Part shown: one piece after another, positions 1 through 12,900 of the stretch
Numbering within the stretch: the stretch's first letter is position 1
Layout: every line of letters begins with the position of its first letter
Assembly (NCBI GenBank): GCA_036937835.1
Contig: CM072860.1
Span: 124,001-188,000, forward strand
DNA from: Pampus argenteus
Lineage: Eukaryota > Chordata > Actinopteri > Scombriformes > Stromateidae
Length of the DNA stretch: 64,000 bases
Reading direction: 5' to 3'
Translations under genes and position numbers: made by a program
The notes under the pieces: model-generated
Told to the model about the DNA's origin: nothing
The model's input: only the letters and a program-made list of their open reading frames with translations
The model's database searches: none

Positions 1-51
1 CTGTCTGTCTGTCTCTCTGTCTGTCAGAGCCTTCTCAAGTCTCCTTCTTAG

Positions 52-3000
52 GTGTCTCCAGGTTCAGACGTTGGTTGTTTCCTGGACTGACGGCTGCAGT
101 TATCCTGATTATGATCATCGCGCTGGGAGTCAGCAGTGAGAACACACAGACAATACATTATATTGTTATTCTGTGCTTTCTGTGTTGTTAATGGTAATGT
201 AACAAAAATATAGATATGCTATTTAAACCTCTATTGTTAATGCATTAATCACTTCAAAAATACCTTGTACTTTATAATAATCTAGCTAGTAATACTTTAC
301 TATAACTGATACAGTATTTAAATTTTTACTACAAAGACCTTTACTGCCTTATTTACTGACTAGCTTCCTTTTAGTGGTATTAAAAACCGGAGCTGCAACA
401 ATTAGTCGATTTATTGACTAGTACTACTACTAGTCAACTAGTCAATTGACAGAAAATTAATCGTCGTCAATAAATGCTGTTTTGAGCTTCTTAAATGTGA
501 ATATTTTCTGGTTTCTTTAACCCTAACCATAACCATATAATACTGAATATTGAATACCTTTGGCTTGTGGACAATACAATACATTTGAGGACGTCATCTT
601 GGGGTTTGGGGAACAATGATCAAGATGTTTCACCATTTCATAGATCAAGCAACTAGTCAAATAATCAAGAATATAATAGTAGTCTATAGTAAGTATGTAG
701 AATAATCTAAAAAATATAGTTTTTTCCCCAAAACATGCAAAGAAGATATAAGGTTTTTTTTTAGACTTGTGCCTTTCCTCATAGGCTACTCAAAGCCCAC
801 CTGAGAGGTAAAACCCAGGGGCAAGAAGTCCACCAAGCCCCTTCTTTCTTCCACGTTTTCCACAGGTTTCTTGCTTTTAGTGCACTACTGATAGCAGACT
901 GAAAGGCTGTAGCCACAATTCTTCTGTCATTTGGATTTTGCTGAATGGACAATCAGAGAAATGTTTACAGAGATTTTAGTGAGAAAATCAACCTGAAATT
1001 GTAAAAGCGAGGGGGACATGTTCTGCTCGTACCTAACTTACGCCACTGCGACCATATTAGTTGAGGAATAACATCTGAAAGTTTAAATATACAGTTTATT
1101 ATGATAAATGAGCTGCAGTTCTGTGTTTTAAAATCAAACTTCATAAATGGCAAGTAATCCCTGGTAACCTGGGAAAAGGGTTAATCATTTTAACCTTCAA
1201 CCCTTACACACACACACAAAATAACTGTATGTGAAATGTTGCACCAACATACTGTATTACATCTGTGTTTGTGTGTGTGTGCTTGTGTGTGCAGACACAA
1301 AGACATCAAACCGTTTGTGGTCTGTGGAAAAAGGTTTGTCCAACCTGACTCTATCACTGAGTGCTGCACAGCAGCTCACCACAGGTAACACACCTGTCTG
1401 TTCCTTCAGTCAGAGGAGGTGATTTAAAAGACAATAATAGACTCCCAGGTGAATCAGAATAGAAAAGAAAGAATGAAGTATGTTCCTCTGTTCCAGATGC
1501 AGCTAAAGAAATTTACCGGCTGAAGTTTGCTGTGGAGAGCAACAAGGACCAGCTGACCTCAGGTGTAATACACACTGCAGAGCAATGGTTCCTAACTGAG
1601 CAACACTCAATTGTACTAAGTGTATTATATTGACATGCTGTGTGTTTGTGTTCAGTATCGGAGGTCCTGAAGCAGCTCTCAGCTCTGGACACTATTAGAA
1701 GGACAGTTGCTACGCTCAAATGTTCCCTCGAACGCTTTATCAATAATGGTACACACATACACATGCACTTAACATACACTTACCTTAATGTAAACTGTGG
1801 GTGTCATTTTCTAAAATTTGCATTACTCTTGAAATCATTCCTTGCTTTCCAAAATGGTTGAAAAGTGATGTAATTTTCCAAAGGTTCCTACAACTTTTCA
1901 CAATGTTCCCACTTTCCACAAATGTTCTTGCTTCCCAAATTCAATTAAAAAAGTTTTTCAAATAAAAAATGTCTTTACTCTTCAAATTGTCCCCAATTTC
2001 CAAAGTTTTGACTTTCCACAATGTCCCCACTCCCCAAAATGTCCTGTGGCTCTTACTCGTCAAAATATTCCTCATTTTGTAAAATGTCCTCATCCTCCAT
2101 AACTCCCAAATCTCCCAAATTGTCCTCATTTTCTAAAAGTTCCTATGTTAAAATGTTCTCTGTCTTTCTCTGTCTGTGCCTGTTGACTTGTCTGTCTCTC
2201 AGCTTCAGTGGCAGATGGTTGTTGTCCTCTGGGTTGGGATCTATTTGCTGGGAGCTGTTATTACTTCAGCACGACAGATCTGGCCTGGCACGATGCCAGA
2301 GACTGGTGCAACGGGCATGAATCTCACCTGGTCATACTCATCACTGATGAGGAGTGGGTGAGACAGTCTGTCATTTCAGATTATTAGAGTTGCTGTCAAT
2401 GCACAAACTGTGAAATTACAGACATAAGAACAAGTTCTGAATCAACAAACACCTCGTCTGTGGTGGAGTTGAGACATACAACATGGTGTCATCTGCATAA
2501 TAATATTATGGGATATTGGGTGGGTGGGTACAGTACTGGGTGGGAAAAGAAACATTATTCATGCAAAGAGTTAATACTAATGGACTAAAAAAAATACTAA
2601 ATACTAAAAGAGTAAACGAGTTTCACAAAGTTAAATCAGCTACAGCAACATGTCTCTGACTGTTTGTTACCACGGTCCAGGAATTTGTTATTCGTCACAC
2701 CAACGGCATCTTCTACTGGGTCGGTCTGACTGATGAGAGAACAGGAAAGTGGGAGTGGGTCAACCAGACACCGTACATCATGAATCGCAGGTTGGCCTGT
2801 CTGTCTCCTTTTGTAGAAAGAGAAGATATTTATTTTTGATTAATCTTACCTTTAGCTAGCCTAAATTGCCTCTTGAGTACTGTGATTGATAAGCTCCACT
2901 GCTGTGTAAGGGTCCAACTGACTTGTACAATAAAACACAACGTGTGTACCTTGTGTTCATGTTTGATCAGTGTTATGTTTTGACTTTTCAGGCGCTGGAT

Positions 3001-3148
3001 GCCTGGTCAGCCTGACAGCTGGACCCATCACGGCCTCGGCCCCGGAGACGAGGACTGTGCTCATCTGCACAGAGAGGGACGCTTCAATGACCTACACTGC
3101 TCCACCAGGATGCGTTACATCTGCCAGAGACACAGCCAGCACAGCTAA
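52..3148 (+). CDS. ASGR/CLEC10A-like type II membrane C-type lectin (3' part of gene)
   Basis: Seven exons were read: 52-135, 1295-1384, 1497-1562, 1656-1748, 2203-2357, 2681-2790, 2992-3148 (TAA stop). They join in phase to 250 codons; the cytoplasmic start lies before the window. Exon 1 gives a basic RFRRW stretch followed by a hydrophobic membrane anchor, so the topology is type II. Exons 2-4 give a short polar stalk that may be helical. The last three exons form a long-form C-type lectin domain: paired Cys near CCPLGWDLF, a WCNGHESHLV segment, YWVGLTD, then GQPDSW, an HGLG loop, EDCAH, FND and YIC. QPD with a following Trp and the Gly-rich loop is the galactose/GalNAc-type calcium site known from asialoglycoprotein receptors; mannose types use EPN. 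The usual WND is FND here. Expected role is cell-surface glycan uptake or recognition. The assignment within the ASGR/CLEC10A/CD209-like group is inferred. Confidence 0.85.
1850..2160. repeat. Degenerate tandem repeat in lectin intron
   Basis: The intron before the first lectin-domain exon holds about ten diverged copies of a roughly 30-base motif built around TTCCCACTTTCCACAAATGT. Copies vary in length and are eroded. No coding signal is visible. Confidence 0.5.
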
Positions 3149-4689
3149 ACAGCATTCCTGCAGTCCAGGCTCCACCTACACATTGCTTATGTCATATGTG
3201 TTGATATCCACTGTAGACTGTAAGACAATACCACTAAATAATTTGATCCCAACAAACTGCATTGTTCATCTGTTTGTGTTTCTGTTGTGTCCATGCTAAC
3301 GCAGCATCGTGGCATCACGTGCCAACGCCACACTCTCTTTTGGGGAAAGAATCATGCTTCACATCACAGGAGAAACAAGAACATGTAAAAAGGCTGTTAT
3401 GCAGCAGGTTGAAAGTAAAAAAAAAAATTAATCCAGATCTCCGGTTCCAGTCTAATGCGACCTGGTGACTGGATTAAATATGTGTAAATGTCGAGATAAG
3501 CAATTTATGGTTGTTGTTATCTCGTTAAGCCACTTGGACAAAGACAGGCCTAAACCTGAGTGTTTGCAATATGAAGGCAAATACTAGGTTGAGGTTGAGG
3601 CAAAGTAGAAAATAATTAAAAACATGTTTATAAAATAAAGTATTGTTTAACAAAAAGTGAATGACGTTTTGTGAAAATACCCAAATGTGCAGATCTGGTC
3701 TATTCTAGACTTCACTACGTCAGCTGCTATCATAAGTTGAAACCAAAATTAACACATAAACATGCTTCAATGTGTTTAGACAATGGATTTAAACCAGTTA
3801 AAATATTAAACGTCTCGCATAGCGGCTTGTGATAGTTTTCAGTTGTTTTTTAAGAGGTTAGAGGGAGAAGAAAAGAAGTAAAAACAAAAGAAAAATGACA
3901 GTGAGCAGAGCGGAGCAGATTTCATTACAATGGAACAGCTGAAATTGAAAACTTATTTCTCCAGAATGCAAAACTTTACATAGTAAATAGTAAAAAAAAC
4001 ATTCAGTGTCTTAAAGAACAACAGCAGATTTAACAAGCTGTAAATCTGAGACAAACAAACAAAGCTCAAAGCCCTCCACTCTGCTGTTAGACATATTTTG
4101 TTGGCCAAAAAGTAGTTCATGTAGTCAGGACTGACAGTACAAAATACTCAGCAGGTACATATTTTACTAAGTTGCTAAAACTGCTAAACTTCCCCGAAAA
4201 AAAAAGCATCTCAGGCGCAAAATTTGTTGTTAAGAGAGACACAGAGACAGAAACTGAAGCTACACTGCATTTAAACATCAACGTGTGTGATAAAAATACC
4301 AGTACTTCAGGATTTTCATTGAATAAAAGAAGTTGTAAACAAGTGGAGAAAAAAGTCATAATATTCTGACAAAAAATATTTTCTATTCTCTTCACACACA
4401 ATGAAATTTAAAAATAAATAAATCCAACTTTTTTCAGTTTTAAATTTACAAAAATCCAGCTCTAACAATCCAAATGTATCACTGTCACTGGTAAATAAAT
4501 GTAGTAAAGTAAATAAATGTGGTCAAATGCAAAAAGTAAAAAAACAAACATTGTCACATAAAAAAAAGTAAAAAAAGGAAAGTAAAAAATACTGTAAAGT
4601 ATGTAAGTATTAAAAAAAAAATCTAAATAATCAAACCAGGCATCAGACTTTTATATGACCTCATAAGTATAGGCAGAAAAAAGCGTCTG
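3149..4689. other. Intergenic interval between converging genes
   Basis: AT-rich DNA between the lectin stop (plus strand) and the radx stop (minus strand), so the two genes are tail to tail. AATAAA at 3634-3639 is a possible lectin polyadenylation signal. Short ORFs here have no recognisable family features. Nothing else is evident. Confidence 0.6.
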
Positions 4690-6702
4690 TCAGTTGGTCA
4701 GCAGGAACGCTCTGCTCAGGACGACCTCAGTTGAGGCTCCACCCAGGTGACACACCTCTAGGATGCACACCAGCCTCTGATTGGTCAGCTGGGATGCCAT
4801 ACCTATGAGATCAGCTGATAGAGAGACAGAGTGAGAGGAATCTTTATTGTCATCATTCTTCTTTTTCTTTGTGTGTCTGTGTGTATGTGTGGACTGACCT
4901 GGGGAAGGTGGAGGTGTGTGGGAGGAGAAAGCTCCATGGGACAATATGGAGATCCAGGTATTGGAGTGAGGGAGGAGTGGAGGAGAGGGGGAAGAAGAGG
5001 AAGACTGAGGGAGGAAGATGGCATCGATCAGCACACCGTCTGACAGAGCTGCAGAGAGAAGGAAAAGCGTTTAAAAATGTTTTAGTTGATTACTGAATAC
5101 GGACAAATAATTATTTGAATATTTACTTGTTTTCTTGAGAGAAACACAGAAATACTTTTTTAGCACAATATTTTTTTATATATTTGTTCATAGATGTAAC
5201 AAACGAGTTTTGTAGTGAGCTTTAGACATGTTTGGGGATAACTTTGGAGAGAGCTAGGCTAGCTGTTTTCCCTGCTTCCACTCGTTATGCTAAACTAGGC
5301 AAACCACAGCTTAATCCCACATTCTCATCTCATTCACAGAAAGGACGAGAACAACTATTCCTGCACATATCTAAAAGCAGGTAACAGTTTTTTGTCATGT
5401 AAGATTTAAGGCATTCATTATTGTTTTACTCACAGGATGAGGTGAATATTTTTGTGTAAAGGTCAGCAACATATGACATACACAACCCGGTGAAGGGGTT
5501 CTTTCAAGCCAACTGGAGAGCAACACTCTCACTCACATTTAAACCCTAAAAGAAGTCACACCATCAGCTGATCACCTCCACAGGTACTCATCCATGTTAG
5601 GTGCATCGCATTGTGAGTTTTCTAGGCTATTTGAAGATCTCAGAACTGACACAAAAGCTGATTAATTCAAACCGGGACAAAGAGGTGGTTGTTACATACT
5701 GGGTTTCTGTTAGAATCATTATAATAAAGTTATCCCTTATTTGCTTTATTCAAGTTATATCCATTTATTCTTGTTATATTGTTTCTCATTACTTAATGTT
5801 TCACATTACTCGTTTATGCTTAAAGTTTGTGATGCTTAACAGGTGAGCTTGCACCCCTTTGTTTAAGTTCAACAGGAGAGCAGCGGCTGTAAGGAGTATA
5901 AGGGCATGACATTCATCTGTACCAGAGCTGAAGTGAAGCCCTTGAGAAGAGACTCCCTTATGGAGTCTTCATACCAAACACGGGAAGGTGTGCTGGGTGC
6001 AAGCCGTGCAAGCCTCGTTAAATACTCAATGACGTCATACACACACACTAATATACGATTTGTGGTCTTTACCATATATGGAACTTGCTATCCTGTGTTT
6101 TTCCCCTTCCCCTTATGTACACTTGAATTCTATGTAACTAGGGACCTCCTAATTTTCAATAAAAGCTGGTTGGCGGAAGATGTGCCTCAGAGCGAGTAGG
6201 AGATCTGTAACTGAGCACATCTCCCCGCTCTCCTTGCAAGTAAAACTTATACTGTTGTCTTTGCCTCATTTTGTGTGTGTTTTCTTATGTCCTAGGTTGT
6301 TTGAACCTGACAGTTTCTGTAAACTTTAAAGACTTCAGCGAGTTGGTTAGGGTTGTTAATGTTCAGATAAAAAGTTATGGACCTCACAAGGATAGAAGTT
6401 CAAATGAGTGTGTGTACCTTTCACCCTCAGTGTGTAGTAGTCCTCAGAGACAAACCTTCCAGTGATGGTCGCTCTGCCCCCTAGCGCAACAGCATTTGCC
6501 TGCTCCTCCCTGCAAACGTGGTCATAGTGCATCTTCAGTGTCTCCATGGCAACAGGTGGGAAAGCAGGAACGGACGGGGCAGTGACAAAGGATGAAGCAT
6601 CTTCATCATCATTATCATTGTCTTCATCAGTGTTGGTGTTTTCTAGAAACTCCATGGAAGCTTCAAACAGAATAACTGCAGACAGAGGGGTTATTTTATG
6701 AT

Positions 6703-6740
<38 letters not shown>

Positions 6741-7761
6741 GCACACACACACACCTGTGTTATTGTTGTGCTCTGGTTGTAATGTGACCCAGGGACGTCT
6801 GTAGAAAGAAACACAGATGTCTGAACATTTATCGGAACAGTTCAATAATTTGTGTAATCTGAGATTTTGAGAAAAAAAGTAATAATTTTTTCAAAGAAAA
6901 ATGTTTTTGTTTTCTACTTTAGAAAAAGAAATGTCATAATATTTCAAGAAAGGAAGATTAAATATAAAAAAATTCTTTCTGAGACCAAAATTCAGAATAT
7001 TATAAGAAAGTTTGCTGTAATATTACAAGAGTTAAATTACAGTTATATTTTGAGAAAAAACATTCTTTTAGTCAAATATCTTAATATTTCAAGAAGAAAA
7101 TTCTTGAGAATAAAGTCAATGTTTTTTACAAAAAATATTTCTATATTATTCCGATGCCTTCCTAAATTAATCACCTAAGTCATTGAACCATTTGTATGAA
7201 TATATGATATTTACTAACATTTTTAATCAAAACAGTTATAACAACAGATGCCTATTGACAAAAAAGCAACAAGGTCAGTCAAGGCCGTTTGAAATGGAAC
7301 TGAAGAGCCTGCAAATCATTAAGATCATCAATTAAGATCCATTTAGTTTCAGGAATTCATCTTTCACATGGTAAAGTAATGGCCAGATTCTGAAGGATGA
7401 TGAGTCTCTTGGGATGAAGATATCTGCAGTGTTCAATATTACTATGCATGCTGTCACGCCATCTTGAAAAGCTTGTAAAATTGCCTCAGTCATACTCTTG
7501 ACAGGTTATACTAAAGGGGTACAATGGCATGATCTGTTTAAATGAGGATGGCCATCATCATGAGGAAGCAAAAAATGACACAGGAAATTATTTTAAGAGG
7601 CTGACAATATATATAAATACTATAGTTGAATATATTTAGAGAAAAATGTCATGATGTGGAAAATCCCTGGAGGTCAGGGAAATTGACAACCGGCAAGAAA
7701 AAACTCACTTCTTCTGTTGAGTTTCTGCCTGCAGCAGCTGCTTCCTCTTACACAACTTCCT

Positions 7762-7841
<80 letters not shown>

Positions 7842-8878
7842 TTAACACACTAAAAACAACAGTTAAAATTAAACCCTTCTTATTTTTTTTCTAACTCACC
7901 CTCCTCTCCGGTGCAGGAGGCGGGGCGTCAGGTGACTGACAGCTGAAAACGGAGAAGTTGAAGAGAAAGAAGAGGAGGAAGGGGAGGAGAGAGATGGTTG
8001 GGGTGAACGAGGGGTGGAGGGGAGATTGAGGACAGAGGAGGAGGAGAATGAAGAGACAGAAAAGTGAGGAGAGGAGGATTTAGAGAGACGAGGGGAGGAT
8101 GAGGAGGAGGGTGAGAGAGAAGCTCTGTCCATCCACAACAGACAGCGATCCTCCTGAAAGAGAGAAGAAACAAAAAGAAAGAAAGAAAGAAAGAAAGAAA
8201 AAAAGAAAGAAAGAAAGCCTTTTATTGTCATACAAGTATAATGAGATATCAAGCTTCACCATCATGTGCACACATAAATAAACAAGTCAAATCAAAATTT
8301 TATTTATATAGCCCAAAATCACAAAATACATTTGTCTCAGAGGGCTTTACAATCTGTACAGGGAGTGACACCCTCTGTCCTTAGACCCTCGATTAGTGAG
8401 GAAAAACTTGCCCACCAAAAAACCTTTTAACAGGGAAAAAGGTGAAAGAAACCTCAGGAAGAGCCACAGAGGAGGAATCCCTCTCCCAGGACGGACAGAC
8501 GTGCAATGATGCCACATGTACAGAACAATCAACACACACATATTGTACACTCACAATGAATAATAATGAATTACAATGGATGATAAGAATAGGTTACAAT
8601 GAATGATGAATTATTACAGTAACAGTGGAACTTGTGATAGAGACACAGATGCACAGCAGCAAATCATTAACTAACTATAAACTGTAATGGGGATATGGTA
8701 ACAATGATGACGGTGACAACACATGCAGAAGACGCCACGCAGGACCACAGCAGCAGACACAGTCCACAAGAACCTGCTGGACGAGAGAGCACAGAAACTC
8801 TGGGGACAAAGTTTAGTTAGTAACATGATGGATGGATGGATGGATGGATGGATGGATGGATGGATGGATGGATGGATG

Positions 8879-8975
<97 letters not shown>

Positions 8976-9941
8976 TCCCCCAGCAGTCTAGTCCTATGGC
9001 AGCATAACTAAGGGATGACCTGAGCCAGCCCTAACTATAAGCTTTATCAAAAAGGAAAGTCTTAAGTCTACTCTTAAAGGTGTTGATCGTGTCTGCCTCC
9101 CGAACACAGAGTGGTAGTTTATTCCACAGAAGAGGAGCTTGATAGCTGAAAGCTCTGGCTCCCAATCTACTTTTAGACACTATAGGAACCACAAGGAACC
9201 CACCATCCTGGGAGCGCAATGTTCTAGTGGGGTGGTAAGGTACTATGAGCTCTTTTAGATATGATGGTGCCTGGCCATGAAGAGCTTTGTAAGTTAGTAG
9301 AAGAATTTTAAATTCTATTCTAGATTTAACGGGTAGCCAGTGCAAGGAAGCCAAAATGGGAGAGATGTGATCTCTGATCTTGGTTCCTGTCAGAACACGT
9401 GCAGCAGCATTCTGAATCAGCTGCAAACTCTTAAGAGACTTATTAGAGCAGCCTGATAGCAAAGAGTTACAATAGTCCAGCCTAGAAGTAACAAATGCAT
9501 GGACTAGCTTTTCTGCATCCACTTGAAAAATGATGCGTTTCTGTTCTTCTGAATGTGGAAACCAGCAGGGACAATTACAATAAATATGTTATATAATTAT
9601 ATATATAATTATTATTCAAGTATATTCATTTACTGTCGTTTATATCATAGTTTTGTCAACACTTCCCAGCTGTATTTAATAATTTCTAATAATATAATTA
9701 ATCAATTTATGTGAGCTGGACACCACAGAAAATGGATGGACAGAGTAACTAACTAAAAAATTATTAATTAATTTAAGTTATTAAAGATTTTGTTACCTCT
9801 CCTCTGTGGCAGTAGGTAACCATGGCAATGGTTGCCTGGATACAGAAGGTGCGTCGCTCCCGGTAACAGAGCCTCTCCACCTCCCTCTTAAAGTTCGCCC
9901 CTTGCAGGAAACCTGGCTCACCTGTCCACACACACACACAC

Positions 9942-9988
<47 letters not shown>

Positions 9989-12900
9989 CGTGTTTCCTTG
10001 ACTTCACATTGATTTACATTATGAGGACTTGCTTTTTGTCCTCACTTGTGACTGTATATCTGGTACACACACACACACACACACACACACTCACTCTCTC
10101 TGAATACTTTAAATTAAAGTGATGATAATAAATGACCTCTCCTGTCTTTCATGTATTTTTCCAAGGAGACAGGAGGAGGCGGGTAGATGAAGAAACCTCC
10201 AATCAGAGCCCTACTCAGCACATGTGCCTCATCCAGACTTCTCAGCCACTGCAGGAACTGTCTCACCGGCCGCAGCTTACGGTAACTCATCTCTGAGTGG
10301 TGGCCCAGACCTGCCAATCAACCAATTAGGAGCCAGGACAGAGATTAGTTAACCAATGAGTGAGAGGACAAACTGATGCAATAATGACAGAGAACATTAA
10401 ACTTATTTTAATAGCTCACCAGACTTCGGATATTAACTTGTACTCATCACTACAGTGTTATTGGTACTGATAGAAAGGATGAACAGAACTACCTGTAACA
10501 CTTCTTACCTGTGCAGTACACCTGTGTGTATGTTGTATTTGTCAGGTAGAAGCAGCTGTTTGTCTGATCTGAAACCTTGATCAACTTTAGTCTGGTACAA
10601 ACAACCACTGACACTGCAGACATAGAGATAGATAGAGAGAGGTAGATGAAGAGAGAGAGAGAGACTTGAGCTGTGAGCATCAGATGTACACGAAGCTGAA
10701 CCAACACAGGAAATAACATCAACACAAACAAAGAGACATTTGTTTGTGTGCATCTCACATGGGTGGAGCTTGCGGTGGGTTTCAGGTTGAGACGTGGAGA
10801 AGAGCTTCACCATGATTGGCTGATCGCTGGAACTGTCCTCCAGTTGCAGCCAGCGATACTCCAAGAGCTCTGCCCCTCGACCATCTACCAATGATAACAT
10901 ATGTTAGATGTTGCATGCTTGTAAGAAAAAGATCATCAACATGTTTGTCTTGGTCAGCGTGGCAACCCCTTACCCTTGCTCCTGATTCGCTCTGGTCGTC
11001 CTGAGAACATCAGCAGGCCGATGACATCACACAGGACACCGTGAGGACTGTCCAGGAGCTTCTTACTGACAGAGACAGAGAGTACGTTGCTATGTTTGTG
11101 AGGACATTTTGGCACCTAAAATCGCCTCACAGCGGTTTTAGGTGCATATGTGTGTACCTGCTATAGAAGCTGTAGGTAGGTGCAGGTGGCAGGTATTCAG
11201 GTGCAACAGAGGATTCTGGGAGAACAGCGATGCGAGCGGCCGGATTTCTGCTGTTCACACTGATCTCTGCAGAGAGCAACAGAAAGAGAGCGGCGAGTCA
11301 GTGATGAAGATATCTGTTCTCCGTCTGATCCTCCTCTGTTGCTCTTCCATTTATTTCCTCGTCAAAAGAGTTTTCAGTGAGTTCTACTTCAAATAATTTA
11401 AGGACAAAGGATGTTGTGTTCCTGTACAGTTTGTAAAGTCTCCTGAGGCTAATGTGTGATTTGTGATATTGGGCTATCATTTTGTTGTTCTTCTTCTTCT
11501 ACTTCTTCTCGTTCTCCTAACCCTAACCCTTCGGGGGTCTCCACAGTGAATCAGTTACACCTTTCCTTTCATTTTAGCTGAAACTCTTCTATCACACATC
11601 ACACCTGACACTTTTCTCCACCTGTTCCAACCTGCCTGCACAAATAAATAAATAAATACTTAAAATCCTGCACCTTCTTTATCTCTTCTCCACATCATGA
11701 TAGAACAACTTGAACCCTGCTCCTAAGCTTCTAGTCTTGCTACCTTTCCCCCTGGTCTCCTGGTCACAGAGTATGTTTACCTTCATCCTTTGCATCATGG
11801 CCAAAGATTTAGATAGATAGATATACTTTATTAATCCCAAAACTGGGAAATTACAGGTTTTTAAAAAAAGATAGATATACTTTATTAATCTTACTTTATT
11901 AATTAATACCTATGTCGTCATGCTCTGCCTGGTAATGCTGTTTGACTCTGTAGCAGCTCAGGCTGATGATGTCACCTGGTTTCACATGGCAGTACCAGCT
12001 GACACACACACTGTTCCACAACACCACACACACACTTCCTGTCCTGTCGCACGCCTCCAACACCGCCTGAACAGAGAGAGACAGACAGAAAGACAGACAG
12101 GTACTTAACAAGGTGTGAAGTCTGATATTAGATCCTTGTCATTTACATCATTTAAACATAAATAACTGAAATTGAAGCCTGTGTGTGTTCACTGACCTTA
12201 TATGGGCACTCACAGTTCCGGTCTGTTCTCCCATAATACATCAGGTGTGACTTGTTTATGATGCGTATGATCAGCTGATGCTGGACAGCACGTCTGGTAA
12301 CGGCCCGATGGCCCGAAAGGAAGGCGTCACGCAGCTCGGACACCGTCACAGTGGGACATCTTACTGTCACCACAAAAAACCTTGCTGGATTAAAAATTCA
12401 TAACACAAAGAGTAATATCTGGGTGTCAAAAGTTTAACAGACGTCTCTCTTGTGAAGGGAATTTTAGTTGCAGTACCACGAGTGGTCACTGAGCAAACTG
12501 GCAGCACTGTATCAGCTTTATTTAAACATCTGTGCTCCTCACCATCCTCCTCTTCATCCTCATCCTCATCCTCTTCCTGAGTGGGCAGAGTTTCCTTCCA
12601 CGCCTCCCCGCTGTAGTCCACATTGTTCCACAGAGGGAGAAACACAATCCTATTGGCTCTCAGAGGAACCAAAGAGCCTATGGGATCAATCAATCAATTA
12701 ACCAATTAAAGACAGGTGGGTGTGGCTTAGGTATGTGTCTTCAGATAGTGATCTACCTGCTACCGCTGAGGATCCAAACCAGGGCAGAGAGTCCCAGTCC
12801 ACATCCAACATCCTGACTCCATCTTCTTCATCATCATCATCATCATCTGAAGTGCAACCTTTGACCTCCACACTCACCAGTGTGTACCTACGAGAACAGA

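Noticed and set aside
5840..6320. Possible solo LTR of an endogenous retrovirus in a radx intron (AATAAA, GC-richer block).
   Set aside because: No matching TG...CA ends with a 4-6 base target duplication could be found; only a three-base match was seen.
11517..11530. CCTAACCCTAACCC, telomere-like.
   Set aside because: Only about two units (similar at about 22638); too short for an interstitial telomeric array.
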